64,000 nucleotides of DNA from contig JAPKHC010000014.1 in NCBI GenBank assembly GCA_026647215.1, positions 1 to 64,000 of the forward strand, in the 5' to 3' direction. Each line of letters opens with the position of its first letter. Positions within the stretch are counted from its first letter, which is position 1. Origin of the DNA: F1-120-MAGs118 sp013360535. GTDB lineage: Bacteria; Planctomycetota; UBA1135; GCA-002686595. The position numbers and the translations under genes are program-made. Shown here in pieces: positions 7,132 to 15,717 of this stretch. The notes beneath the pieces were generated by a model. It saw only the letters and a list, made by a program, of their open reading frames with translations. It searched no databases and was not told the DNA's origin.

Positions 7132-9767
7132 GGCCGGTTGCGCAGCTCCATGTTGGTGATCGATGCACCGATCGGAACGCTCGAGAGCGGCGCACCGATC
7201 GTGCCCGGGGCCGTGACCGGCCGCACGCTGATCGTTCCGGCGCCGTTGTCGACCCAGAAGATCCGCGTGCTCGACGCATCGAAGCGCATCAGCGCGGTGT
7301 TCGGCACGTTGCCCGTGCCCACCTGCACGAGCGCGCCGTCGGCGGTGCCGTTGCTCGGGTCGTGGTCGACCGAGAAGAAGCGCCAGTTGCCCGTCGCCGT
7401 GTCGGCGATGACGACCGAGCGGCCGTCGGGCGAGAGCGTCATCACGAGCGGATGGATCGTGGTCGAGAACGGCGAGCCGGTGACCGGCGTGAGCGTGCCG
7501 CCGACGAGATCGACCTCGTGCACGGACACGTTCGTGGAGCCGGTGTGCGCCGTCAGCAGGAAGCGGCCCGAGGCGTCGAACACGCAACGGAACGGGTCGG
7601 TGCCGCCGGTCGACACGCTCGTGCGCAGCGTGAGCGCGCCCGTCGAGGGGTGGATCGTGAAGAGCTCGATCGTGTCGTCGAGCGAGTCGGGCACGGCCAG
7701 CATCGTGCCGGTCGGGTGCACCGCCGGCGGCCAGAGCGTGCCGGTGAGCAACGTCGTCGCGATCGGATCGAGCTGGCCCGTCGTAGCGTTGAAGTCGTAG
7801 CGCACGACGCGCGGGCTGCCGGAGTTGTTCGAGGCGAGGTACGCGCGGCGACCCGAGGGATCGAGCGCGAGGCCGACGTTCTGGCGCAGGCTCCCCACGC
7901 TCGTGCCCGGCTGCAGCAGCCCGAGGCTGTCGAGCGCGTGCACGCTGATCGCCGGGGCGCCGCTCGTGTTGCCGTGGGTGACGAGCACCCACTCGGCGAA
8001 CGGATGCACCGAGACCGTCTGCGGGTCGGTGCCGCCCGTCGCGTAGGGCGTGAACGGCAGGTCGGTGAGCGTGCCCGTGTTCGAGTCGTATTCGTACTCG
8101 TACACGCCGTCGTCGGCGATGCTCGTCGCGTACAGGTGCTCGGTGTGCTGGCGGAACGGCACATGGCCGCGCAGGAAGTCGAAGTCGGCGAGCGCGTGGC
8201 CGAGCAGGTGCACGCCGACGCTCGCGTAGCCGAGCTGGCCGTTGCCGGCGATGTCGAGCACCGTCAGGCGACCGTCGGCGAGCGCGACGTAGAGCTGCGT
8301 GCCGCGCGGCTCGACCGCGAGGTGCGCGACGTTGTCGAGGCCCGTGAAGGTCGCGGGCGCGAGCGCCGTCGGCTCGCCGTCGTTGACGTCGAGCGAGTAC
8401 AGCTCGAGCTCGGGGAAGCTCGACGAGCCGACGTACAGGAAGCTCGAGTTGGGCGTGCACGAGAGGCTCACCGAACCGGAGTTCTGCAGCGCGAACGGGC
8501 TCCAGGCGAGCGTGGACAGCACGCCCGTGTTCGCATCGATCGAGTAGCCGTGCAGCGTGCCCGTGGTGGCGCTCGCCGCGAACAGCCAGTCGCCGTTGGG
8601 ACTGACCGTGAGCGTCGTCACGCCCGCGCTCGCGGCCGTGTCGGCGAGCTCCGTGAGCTCGCCGTCGACCGGATCGACCGAGTAGCTCGCGATCGTGCCC
8701 GCGCCGCGCTCGGCGACGTACAAGGTCGAGCCGTCCGGCGACGTCGCGAGCTCGCGCGGGTCGGAGGCCGTGGCGACGTACGGGATCGCGAGCGGCGTGA
8801 GCACGCCCGTGTCCGGCTCGATGCTCCAGCCGTACAGGCGCGCCGAAGACGTCGTCGCATACAGGAAACGGCCGTCGGGAGTGCAGGCGAGCGAGGCGAT
8901 GTTGCCGCCGACGCCGCGGGCGGTGGTCGAGCCGGAGAGCTCGTCGCTCTCGAGCTGGATCGGGTGCACGGCGACCGTCGCGCCGCGGGCGACGAACGCG
9001 AACGTGCCCCACGGATGCACGCGCACATGGCTCACCCCCGCACCGGAGTACTGCCAGCCGTTGGGGATCAGGTCGCCGCCGGTCTGGCGGCGCCAGAAGT
9101 TGTTGAGCGTGCCCGTGCCGGAGTCCGCGACGATCACCCCGCGCGCGTAGGGCGGAACGACGTCGACGTTGAAGACCTGCGAGGTCGCCTGACCGAGGCA
9201 GTCGACGGTGGTGACCTCGAACTGCGTGCTCTCGAGCGCGACCGGAACGCCGTCGAGCTCTCCCGTCGCCGGATCGAGCGTGACGCCCTGCGGCAAGCCG
9301 CCGCTGGTGACCGAGAAGTTCGAGCCGTTGCCGCTCGACAGGTTGGGCGCGAACTTGCTGCGCACGCCTTGGCCGAGCTCCGTCGGAAGGTCGGGATAGC
9401 TGAGTCCAGCGGGAGCGACGGCCTGCACCTCGATCGTGAGGTCGACCGTCGCGAAGCCCTTCGAGTTCGTGCCGGTGACCGTGTAGACGGTCGGGCCCGA
9501 GAGCGCGTCCGGCGTGCCGGAGATGACGCCCGTCGCGGGGTCGAGCGTCAGCCCCGACGGCAGCGCAGGCTGGATCGTCCAGCTCGTCGGCGCACCGCCG
9601 GAGTACGTCGGCACGTTGCTCGTGATCGCACCGCACGCGTCGTAGGTCGGCGTCGGCGTCGGGTAGATCAGGGTCAGCGGCGCGCGCTTGCCGCCGCCGC
9701 TCTTGGTGCAGGCGAAAGCGAGAACGGCGAGGCTGAGGACGAGCGGGAGGAGCTTCACGGTGCGCAT
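7125..9767 (-). CDS. Large lipoprotein with Ig-like domains and a lactonase-type beta-propeller
   Basis: The protein has 880 residues. A lipobox (VLAFAC) follows the signal segment, so it is a lipoprotein. Two putative-Ig-type modules follow, recognisable by the pattern PSGLTLDPATGVISGTP and again PQGVTLDPATGELDGVP. The rest is a long series of propeller blades of the YVTN/lactonase kind (ACTPDGRFLYATTSS, TSPDGSTLYVAERGAG, TVSPNGDWLFAAS, and others), probably two propellers. It would sit on the outer or inner membrane, perhaps binding a ligand or partner protein. No catalytic residues can be assigned. The start ATG at 9767 is immediately followed by the signal peptide. Confidence 0.8.
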   Translation of the reverse strand: MRTVKLLPLVLSLAVLAFACTKSGGGKRAPLTLIYPTPTPTYDACGAITSNVPTYSGGAPTSWTIQPALPSGLTLDPATGVISGTPDALSGPTVYTVTGTNSKGFATVDLTIEVQAVAPAGLSYPDLPTELGQGVRSKFAPNLSSGNGSNFSVTSGGLPQGVTLDPATGELDGVPVALESTQFEVTTVDCLGQATSQVFNVDVVPPYARGVIVADSGTGTLNNFWRRQTGGDLIPNGWQYSGAGVSHVRVHPWGTFAFVARGATVAVHPIQLESDELSGSTTARGVGGNIASLACTPDGRFLYATTSSARLYGWSIEPDTGVLTPLAIPYVATASDPRELATSPDGSTLYVAERGAGTIASYSVDPVDGELTELADTAASAGVTTLTVSPNGDWLFAASATTGTLHGYSIDANTGVLSTLAWSPFALQNSGSVSLSCTPNSSFLYVGSSSFPELELYSLDVNDGEPTALAPATFTGLDNVAHLAVEPRGTQLYVALADGRLTVLDIAGNGQLGYASVGVHLLGHALADFDFLRGHVPFRQHTEHLYATSIADDGVYEYEYDSNTGTLTDLPFTPYATGGTDPQTVSVHPFAEWVLVTHGNTSGAPAISVHALDSLGLLQPGTSVGSLRQNVGLALDPSGRRAYLASNNSGSPRVVRYDFNATTGQLDPIATTLLTGTLWPPAVHPTGTMLAVPDSLDDTIELFTIHPSTGALTLRTSVSTGGTDPFRCVFDASGRFLLTAHTGSTNVSVHEVDLVGGTLTPVTGSPFSTTIHPLVMTLSPDGRSVVIADTATGNWRFFSVDHDPSNGTADGALVQVGTGNVPNTALMRFDASSTRIFWVDNGAGTISVRPVTAPGTIGAPLSSVPIGASITNMELRNRPY

Positions 9768-9918
9768 GGCGGTCTGGCCCGCGCGTGCGGGCCCTCGTTG
9801 GGGACTCGTCCGCACCATCGGCGCCCGCCCCGCGCGGCTTGTGGCGCGCGCTCGCCCGCCCACCCACTTTCGGGACGCCCCCGCCTCCGCCCCTTTGGCG
9901 CCCACGCGGCCCCGTCCG

Positions 9919-9924
9919 TACACT
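9919..9924 (+). promoter_or_regulatory. -10-like TACACT, 10 nt before the start codon
   Basis: TANNNT hexamer placed so that transcription would begin at or next to the ATG at 9935; no Shine-Dalgarno sequence lies between. Confidence 0.45.
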
Positions 9925-9934
9925 CTGCGGCCCC

Positions 9935-10555
9935 ATGGACGACTGGAAGCCCAAGATCGAGGCCTGGCAAGGCCGCCTCGCCGACTGGCAGCGGCGCTTC
10001 GACGACGAGTTCGCGACCCTCGCGCGCAAGCGCAAGGGCTGGTTCGGCAAGCTCTCTGCCGGCGAGCTCGACGAGATCGCCGCCGCCGCCCGCAAGAGCG
10101 TCGGTGAGGACGTCGCGGTCGAGCTGTTCGGCTTCCTCGCCGAGCTGTGCGACGCCTACCGCGCCGAACCGCTGCCGCAGCCACGCGCCAAGGTGCGCGC
10201 CTGGATCGGTGCCGAGCCGACGACGCTCAACGCGTCGTGGAGCTTCGCCCTGCAGTCGCTCGACCTCGCCCGCGGCGCCTCCGCCCAGAAGACGCTCGAG
10301 CGTGGCCTCGCCGCCTTCTCGATCGTCGACCTGCGCATGGACTACTCGCTGTGCCTCGAGGTCCTCGGCCGCTTCTGGCTCGCCGCCAGGCGCGCCGGCG
10401 TCGACCCCAAGGCGCTCTTCGCCTCCACCGCCGCGCTCTCCAACCGCGGCATGGGCGGCGGCGGAAACTTCTGCGCGCAGGAACTCGCCGAGTTCGAGTC
10501 CTCGGCCTTCTTCCGCGACCACGTCCGCCCGCAGCTCTCGCGCGCGAGCGCCTGA
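9935..10555 (+). CDS. Conserved-looking cytoplasmic protein of unknown function
   Basis: The product has 206 residues and no signal peptide or membrane segment. The N-terminus is rich in Trp, Asp and Lys (DDWKPKIEAWQGRLADWQRRF) and looks helical; the C-terminal part has a Gly-rich MGGGGNFC segment followed by an acidic helix. I do not recognise the family. Codon use and composition match the neighbours, and a leaderless-type promoter hexamer 10 nt upstream supports ATG 9935 as the start. It diverges from the large lipoprotein gene and lies 102 bp before a secreted propeller gene. Confidence 0.65.
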   Translation: MDDWKPKIEAWQGRLADWQRRFDDEFATLARKRKGWFGKLSAGELDEIAAAARKSVGEDVAVELFGFLAELCDAYRAEPLPQPRAKVRAWIGAEPTTLNASWSFALQSLDLARGASAQKTLERGLAAFSIVDLRMDYSLCLEVLGRFWLAARRAGVDPKALFASTAALSNRGMGGGGNFCAQELAEFESSAFFRDHVRPQLSRASA

Positions 10556-10657
10556 GCGCCGGCAGCGGCCGCCGGGCCCGGACCTGCGAACCGGCGAGAA
10601 TCCGCCGGCGGGGCTAGGATGTTGGATTCCGTCCTCGGCACCTCGAAGGCCCCCCCC

Positions 10658-12415
10658 ATGCGCCGCACCTGCCTCGTTCTCGCGTCCCTGCTGCTCGCCC
10701 CGCTCGTCTCCGCGCAAGTCGGCGGCACGTGGACGGAGCTCTGCGACCTGTCGACGACCGGCGTTCAGGCCGGCATCGGCCCGTGGGCCGGCGGCTACGA
10801 GATCTCGGACGACGGGCGCTTCGTGGTGTTCGCCGCCCCCGACGCGCTCGACCCGCGCGACTTCACGGGCACGGGAACCGCGGGCTACGACATCTACGTG
10901 CGCGACCTCGAGCTCGACCTGACGACGCTCGTCAGCCTCGATGCGAGCAATTCCAACGCCGTCGGCTGGTGTGCGGCGACGGACAGCGCTGGCCCGTCGA
11001 TCTCCGCGAACGGCCGCTACGTCGCGTTCTCCTCCGCCGCGTCGGGACTGGTCGCGGGCGACCCCGGACTCGACTGGGACGTGTTCGTGCGCGACCTGCA
11101 GACGCAGGTGACCGTGCGCTGCAGCATCACCACCTCGGGCGCCGAGCCGAACAACACCTGCTGGCGCTGCTCGATCTCGTCGGACGGACGTTACGTCGCC
11201 TTCGTGTCGGGCGCGACGAACCTCGTGCCGGGAGCGACGAGCGGTGCGCAGCAGGTCTATCGCTTCGACCGCATCTCGGGCCAGATCGCGCTCGTGAGCG
11301 CGAGCGCCGCCGGAACGCCGGGCAACCAGTCGAGCCTCGAGCCGCGGCTCTCCGCCGACGGTCGCTTCGTGGTGTTCTCGAGCGACTCCTCCAACTTCGG
11401 CTTCACCGATCCCAACGCGACCTTGGACGTGTACCGCAAGGACATGCTCACCGGACAGGTCGCACTCGTGACGCTGGACTTCGCGACGGGCGGGGCGCCC
11501 AACCTCGGCGCGTTCGCGCAGAGCGGCGCACCGGCGATCTCCGCCGACGGACGTTTCGTCGCGTTCAACACGCTTGTTCCCTTCGCGCCGAACGACGCCA
11601 CGGCCGGCGACGTGTACCTGCGCGACATGGTCGCGAACACGCACACCCTGATCTCGGTCGGGATGGGCGGCGTGAGCGTCGGCGGCGGCATGGGCGACCT
11701 GTCGGCGGATGGCCGGCACGTGGTGTTCTCGAGCGGCTCGAGCGCGCTCGTCCCCAACGACAACAACGGCTTCGCCGACGTGTTCGTGCGCGACCTCCCG
11801 CTCGCCCGCACGACGCGCGAGTCGGTCAGCTACGCCGGCGGCGACGCCAACGGCCACGTCAGTGCGCTCTCGATCTCCGCCAGCGGCCGACGCCTCGTGA
11901 TGTACTCGCAGTGCACCAACCTCGTCGCGCTCGACAACAACGGCATCTGGCCCGACCTCTTCGCGCGCGACCGCGGCCCTTCGGCGACTCCGCAGGTCTA
12001 CTGCGTCGCCCAGCAGAACAGCCTCGGCTGCACGCCCGCGATCGCTTTCGCCGGGGTGCCGAGCGCGACCAACGCGAACCCGTTCACGATCACGGCCAGC
12101 CAGCTCCTCAACAACAAGGCCGGCAACCTGTTCTTCGGGCTCTCTGGCCCGCAGCTCCAGCCGTTCCTCGGCGGTTACCTGTGCGTGCGCCCGCCTACGG
12201 TGCGCACCGGCACCCTGTTTTCCGGCGGCACTCCGTTTGGCTCCGACTGCACAGGCCAGTTCCTCCTCGACTTCAACGCCTACATCGCTTCCGGCGCGCA
12301 AGCGGCGCTGCAGCTCCCCGGCACCGAATTCTGGGCCCAGATCTGGTCGCGCGATCCGGCCTCGCCCTCGACCACGAACCTCACCGACGCCCTCGAGGCC
12401 ACAGTGCAGCCTTGA
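10658..12415 (+). CDS. Secreted beta-propeller protein with the shared C-terminal domain
   Basis: The protein has 585 residues. A signal peptide ends VSA before Gln (mature QVGGTW). About seven TolB/WD40-like blades follow, each carrying a phrase like ISDDGRFVVFAA, ISANGRYVAFSSA or LSADGRFVVFSS and then DVFVRDL, a pattern typical of PD40-type propellers. Residues 448-585 form a separate domain beginning YCVAQQNSLGC, containing LCVRPPTVR and SDCTGQFLLDFNAY, and ending IWSRDPASPSTTNLTDALE. Related C-terminal domains end four other secreted proteins in this window (genes at 41189, 43030, 44857 and 59481). ATG 10658 precedes the signal peptide; a TAGGAT hexamer lies at 10615-10620. Probably exported or cell-surface; function unknown. 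Confidence 0.8.
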   Translation: MRRTCLVLASLLLAPLVSAQVGGTWTELCDLSTTGVQAGIGPWAGGYEISDDGRFVVFAAPDALDPRDFTGTGTAGYDIYVRDLELDLTTLVSLDASNSNAVGWCAATDSAGPSISANGRYVAFSSAASGLVAGDPGLDWDVFVRDLQTQVTVRCSITTSGAEPNNTCWRCSISSDGRYVAFVSGATNLVPGATSGAQQVYRFDRISGQIALVSASAAGTPGNQSSLEPRLSADGRFVVFSSDSSNFGFTDPNATLDVYRKDMLTGQVALVTLDFATGGAPNLGAFAQSGAPAISADGRFVAFNTLVPFAPNDATAGDVYLRDMVANTHTLISVGMGGVSVGGGMGDLSADGRHVVFSSGSSALVPNDNNGFADVFVRDLPLARTTRESVSYAGGDANGHVSALSISASGRRLVMYSQCTNLVALDNNGIWPDLFARDRGPSATPQVYCVAQQNSLGCTPAIAFAGVPSATNANPFTITASQLLNNKAGNLFFGLSGPQLQPFLGGYLCVRPPTVRTGTLFSGGTPFGSDCTGQFLLDFNAYIASGAQAALQLPGTEFWAQIWSRDPASPSTTNLTDALEATVQP

Positions 12416-12425
12416 GGGCGCGAGA

Positions 12426-12935
12426 TCAGCCCGCGAGCGGGTTGAAGTCCGCGCTCGGCCCGTAGACCGACGGCAGCGGAAGATCGAGCAAGCGCAAGTA
12501 GACCGTGAGCTGCCCGCGGTGGCGGTAAAGGTGGTTGAGCAGGATCGAGCGTGCGAACTCGCCGCGCGGCGCCGCTATCAGGACCTTGTCGCCGTGGACG
12601 AGGCGCCACTCGCGCGCGAGGTCGGCTTCGCTCCAGCGGCCGAGCGCCTCGCGCGCGGTCACGAGCGCCTGTTCGTGGCAGGCGCGGACTTCGGCCACCG
12701 TCGCAGGCTGCGGCGTCGAGAAATTGACCGTTGCCGCGTCGAGCGTGTCGACGCCGAGCATCGAGACGACGCTCCCGTTGAGCGAAGCGATGTGCCAGGC
12801 GAGCTGGCCGAGCGTGTGCGACTTGGGGTGCGGCCGCCAGGCGAGGCGCTCCTGCGGCAGCAGCGCGAGCAGCGCCGCGGTGGCGCGGGCCTCGCGTTCG
12901 ATCTCGGTGATCCAGTGGGAGCAGGTGGCGTTCAT
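12426..12935 (-). CDS. DinB-family metal-dependent four-helix protein
   Basis: The product has 169 residues and the DinB/YfiT-type layout: a first helix with TLGQLAWHIASL (His near 47) and a later NHLYRHRGQLTVYLRLL motif supplying two more metal-ligand histidines. Members bind a divalent metal; many transfer or remove thiol groups, but the substrate here cannot be read. The gene diverges from an HxlR-type regulator, with a palindromic operator candidate between them, so it is probably the regulator's target. Its 3' end lies 10 bp from the convergent propeller gene. Confidence 0.8.
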   Translation of the reverse strand: MNATCSHWITEIEREARATAALLALLPQERLAWRPHPKSHTLGQLAWHIASLNGSVVSMLGVDTLDAATVNFSTPQPATVAEVRACHEQALVTAREALGRWSEADLAREWRLVHGDKVLIAAPRGEFARSILLNHLYRHRGQLTVYLRLLDLPLPSVYGPSADFNPLAG

Positions 12936-12974
12936 GGGGCGAGTCTCCGGAGTTGGACGTCGGGGCGGACTGTC

Positions 12975-12991
12975 ACTTCACTTTTTGAAGT
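12975..12991. promoter_or_regulatory. Palindromic operator candidate between dinB-like and hxlR-like genes
   Basis: Perfect inverted repeat ACTTCA-CTTTT-TGAAGT. It lies 7 nt downstream of a TAGGCT hexamer that reads toward the DinB gene, so a bound dimer would block that promoter. The size and symmetry fit a dimeric winged-helix HxlR regulator encoded next door. Confidence 0.55.
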
Positions 12992-12997
12992 AACGCG

Positions 12998-13003
12998 AGC
13001 CTA
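12998..13003 (-). promoter_or_regulatory. -10-like TAGGCT for the DinB-family gene
   Basis: TANNNT hexamer on the minus strand, 62 nt upstream of the ATG at 12935, directly followed by the palindromic operator candidate. Confidence 0.4.
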
Positions 13004-13040
13004 GCCGCACCGCGCGCGCTCCCGCAAGCCCGTTTCCGGC

Positions 13041-13046
13041 TATCCT
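13041..13046 (+). promoter_or_regulatory. -10-like TATCCT, 7 nt before the GTG start
   Basis: Places the transcription start at or next to the GTG codon at 13054, implying a leaderless transcript for the regulator. No Shine-Dalgarno sequence is present. Confidence 0.45.
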
Positions 13047-13053
13047 GCGCGCC

Positions 13054-13482
13054 GTGTCCAAGCCCAAGCGCTCCCCCCGCGCCAGCGCCGCCGCAGCCCA
13101 GGCCGCGAGCGACGAGCTGCGTTCGTCCTGCCCGATCGCCGGTGCGCTCGACCTGCTCGGCGACCGCTGGACGCTGCTTGTCCTGCGCGACGTGCTGCTC
13201 TTCGACCGCCACCTCTTCGGCGAGCTTCAGGCGAGCCGCGAGAGCATCTCGACCAACACGCTCACCGAGCGCCTGCGCCGCCTCGAGCTCTCCGGGCTGA
13301 TCGAACGCCGCGCCTACCAGTCCCACCCCGAACGCTGCAGCTACCACGCGACCAACAAGGCCCGCGAGCTCGTTCCCGTGCTGCGCGAGCTCGTCTTGTG
13401 GAGCGCACGCCACGTCCCCGGCGTCTCCCGCCCCACCCCCGCCCAACTGCGCCTCTTCGCCGCCGCCGCGCGCCGCCGCTGA
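13054..13482 (+). CDS. HxlR-family winged-helix transcriptional regulator
   Basis: The product has 142 residues. It has the family signature CPIAGALDLLGDRWTLLVLRD with the conserved Cys (C26) that in some HxlR proteins senses thiol-reactive compounds, followed by ISTNTLTERLRRLELSGLIERR, the recognition helix and wing. It should bind DNA as a dimer. A perfect palindrome lies 63 bp upstream and overlaps the control region of the divergent DinB gene. The start is GTG 13054, supported by a TATCCT hexamer 7 nt upstream; no in-frame ATG is available before the conserved domain. Confidence 0.85.
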   Translation: MSKPKRSPRASAAAAQAASDELRSSCPIAGALDLLGDRWTLLVLRDVLLFDRHLFGELQASRESISTNTLTERLRRLELSGLIERRAYQSHPERCSYHATNKARELVPVLRELVLWSARHVPGVSRPTPAQLRLFAAAARRR

Positions 13483-13489
13483 CGAACGC

Positions 13490-14431
13490 TCAGGTGAAGA
13501 AGCGGCGCGTCAGGTGGAAGAACACCGGCGCGGCGAAGCAGACGGAGTCGACGCGGTCGAGCATGCCGCCGTGGCCTTCGATCATCGAGCCCCAGTCCTT
13601 GGCGCCGAGGCTGCGCTTGACGGCGGAGAGCGCGAGGCCGCCGAGGGCGCCCATGGCGACGATGCCGGCCGACATCGCGAGCGACTGCACGAACGTGAAG
13701 GGCGTGATCCACCACAATGAACCGCCGACGAGCGTCGCGGCCAGGCCGCCACCGACGAGCCCCTCGATCGTCTTCGAAGGGCTGACGGTCGGAGCGAGCG
13801 CGGTGCGGCCGAAGAGCTTGCCGAAGACGTACTGGAACACGTCGCTCAGCTGCACGACGAGCAGCAGGTAGAGCAGAAGCAGCGCGTTCGGGCCTTCGTA
13901 GCCGGGAATTTCGAGCAACAGGAGCGCTGGTGCGTGGCTCAGGCAATACACGCACACCATCAGCGCCCACTGCAGCTTCGCGGCGCGGTGCAGGAAGTCC
14001 TGCGTGTCGCCGGAGAACGCGGTGACCGAGGGCAGCACGAGGAACGCGTAGACGGGAATCAAGATCGCGAACACGCCGACCTCGCGCAGGTGGATCGTCG
14101 CGTACTGCGCCGGGATCGCGATCCAGAAGGCGAGCACGAGCGCGCGGTAGTCGCCGGGGCGCGTCGGTGTCAGCGAGAGGAACTCGCGCAACGCGAACAG
14201 CGAGGCGAGAGCGAACAGCACGAGCGTCGCGCTTTCGCCTAGCGCGAGCGCGCCGCCGAGCACCGCGACCATCCACCACCACGCGCGCGTGCGGTCGTTC
14301 AGGTTCGCGACCGTGCGGCGCGCCGACTCGGTGCTCGCGCGCGCCGCGAGGATCGCGCCGACGAGCGACGCGACGACGAGCAGGCCCAAGATGCCGCTGG
14401 AGAGCGCGATCAGCTTCTCGCGCGGACTCAT
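13490..14431 (-). CDS. cdsA: Phosphatidate cytidylyltransferase (CdsA family)
   Basis: An integral membrane protein of 313 residues with about seven to eight hydrophobic helices. The C-terminal half shows the CDP-diglyceride synthase signature: SPSKTIEGLVGG, then SVKRSLGAKDWGSMIEGHGGMLDRVDS with the acidic metal-binding residues. It makes CDP-diacylglycerol from CTP and phosphatidic acid. Its ATG overlaps the stop of the acyltransferase gene by four bases (ATGA), so it is the third gene of a translationally coupled phospholipid operon with an acyltransferase and a CDP-alcohol transferase. Housekeeping CdsA is usually close in length, so this may be the main or a pathway-specific copy. Confidence 0.85.
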   Translation of the reverse strand: MSPREKLIALSSGILGLLVVASLVGAILAARASTESARRTVANLNDRTRAWWWMVAVLGGALALGESATLVLFALASLFALREFLSLTPTRPGDYRALVLAFWIAIPAQYATIHLREVGVFAILIPVYAFLVLPSVTAFSGDTQDFLHRAAKLQWALMVCVYCLSHAPALLLLEIPGYEGPNALLLLYLLLVVQLSDVFQYVFGKLFGRTALAPTVSPSKTIEGLVGGGLAATLVGGSLWWITPFTFVQSLAMSAGIVAMGALGGLALSAVKRSLGAKDWGSMIEGHGGMLDRVDSVCFAAPVFFHLTRRFFT

Positions 14432-15054
14432 GCGGCACCTTGTCCGAGCTCGATGACCGCGGCGCGCGCACGCTCGAGGAACACGTGCTTGTCCTCGTTG
14501 CTCCCGAGCGCGAGCGGCGCACCGAACCGCACCGTGCAGCACAAGGGCACGGGGATCAACGCACCCTTCGGCAGGCAGCGCTGCAGGTTCTCGAGGTGCA
14601 CCGGGACGAGCTCGACCGCCGGAAAACGTCGCGCGAGGTGGAACAGGCCGCTCTTGAACGGCGCGGGCTCACGCTCGAAGCCACGCGTGCCCTCGGGGAA
14701 CAGGATCAGCGAATCGCCCTGTTCCAGCGCATTTTCGAGCGGTTCCAGCGGGTCCGACGCCGCGTCCTCGCGCTTGCGATCGATCAGCACGGCGTGCAGC
14801 GACGCGCGCGCGATGTAACCGCGCAGCCCGGTGCTCCAGTAGTCGCGCGCCGCGACCGGGCGTGTCGTGTGGCGCAACCGCATCGGGAGCGCCGCCCACA
14901 GCGCGAGCGTGTCGAGGTGGCTCGAGTGGTTGGCGAAGTAGATGCGCTGCCGTTCGCTCGGCGCACAACCGACCCAGCGCGGAAAGGCGCCGACGAGAAA
15001 GCGTGTGACGGCGACGAGCGCCGCGCTCGACGGTCGCGCGCGCCAGCCGCTCAC
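14428..15054 (-). CDS. 1-acyl-glycerol-3-phosphate acyltransferase (PlsC-like)
   Basis: The product has 208 residues. Motif I, NHSSHLDT (the NHxxxxD catalytic pair), and motif III, FPEGTRG, identify a glycerolipid acyltransferase that acylates lysophosphatidic acid or a similar lysolipid at the inner membrane. It starts with GTG at 15054, overlapping the stop of the upstream CDP-alcohol transferase gene (GTGA), and its own stop overlaps the CdsA start. The order transferase-acyltransferase-CdsA suggests a dedicated lipid-head-group pathway. An in-frame extension upstream reads through the neighbouring gene in another frame and was rejected. Confidence 0.85.
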   Translation of the reverse strand: MSGWRARPSSAALVAVTRFLVGAFPRWVGCAPSERQRIYFANHSSHLDTLALWAALPMRLRHTTRPVAARDYWSTGLRGYIARASLHAVLIDRKREDAASDPLEPLENALEQGDSLILFPEGTRGFEREPAPFKSGLFHLARRFPAVELVPVHLENLQRCLPKGALIPVPLCCTVRFGAPLALGSNEDKHVFLERARAAVIELGQGAA

Positions 15055-15680
15055 GCTTCCCCCCGTGCGTGCAGCGCGCGCGAGAGCGCCCACGTCCGCG
15101 TGAAGCACGTCAGCAGGCTCCCAATCGTGATGACCCAAGCTGCGCCGAGCAACACCTTGCGCGCGAGCTCCGGCTCGCACCACGCGGCGCCGAGGCACGC
15201 GAGCGTGAGCACGAACATGCGGTGCGGCTTCGCCATCGGCCCGCGGAAATCCTGCGCGAGCCCGAAGCTGCCTCCGAGCGCGCGGATGTAGGCCGTGAGC
15301 GCGGCCGCGAGCGCTCCCGCCCAGCCGAGCCATTCGACGCCGCACGCGAAGCCCAGCGCGACGATCAGCGCCGAGTCCGCGATGCGGTCCGGCAGCTCGT
15401 TGTAGAGCCCGCCGGTCGGCGTCCTGCGCCCACCTTCGATCGCGACCATGCCGTCGAGCATGTTGCACACAAGCCGCAGCTGCACGCACGCCGCGACGCC
15501 GAGCAACACGAGCCCGCTCGGCCAGCGCACGAGCAGCGCCGCTCCCGCCGCCGCGAACACGATGCTCACGACCGAGATCGTGTTCGGCGAGATGCCCACG
15601 CGCACGAGCGCCGACGCGAGCCCGATCGCCCAACGCCTCGAGCGCGTCTCGAGCGGCCGCCGGTTCAGCTCGGTTTCCAT
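15051..15680 (-). CDS. CDP-alcohol phosphatidyltransferase-family membrane protein with a variant motif
   Basis: The product has 209 residues and about six membrane helices. The family motif D-x2-D-G-x2-A-R-x8-G-x3-D-x3-D appears as NMLDGMVAIEGGRRTPTGGL then YNELPD: the first Asp is Asn, the Arg is not conserved, and the third Asp position is Asn or Glu depending on alignment. I recall similar variants in other bacterial CDP-alcohol-type proteins linked to PlsC and CdsA genes, so the change may mark a subfamily rather than loss of activity. It is first in the three-gene operon. Which alcohol it uses, or whether it transfers at all, cannot be read. Confidence 0.75.
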   Translation of the reverse strand: METELNRRPLETRSRRWAIGLASALVRVGISPNTISVVSIVFAAAGAALLVRWPSGLVLLGVAACVQLRLVCNMLDGMVAIEGGRRTPTGGLYNELPDRIADSALIVALGFACGVEWLGWAGALAAALTAYIRALGGSFGLAQDFRGPMAKPHRMFVLTLACLGAAWCEPELARKVLLGAAWVITIGSLLTCFTRTWALSRALHARGEA

Positions 15681-15717
15681 GCGGTTCCGTGCGGCACTCC
15701 AGAGCGCGCCGGCGCGC

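Noticed and set aside
9776..9793. Inverted repeat GGCCCGC-GCGT-GCGGGCC as a terminator
   Set aside because: It lies between divergent genes, inside the 5' region of the lipoprotein gene, so a terminator role is not sensible; G+C-rich palindromes of this size are expected by chance.
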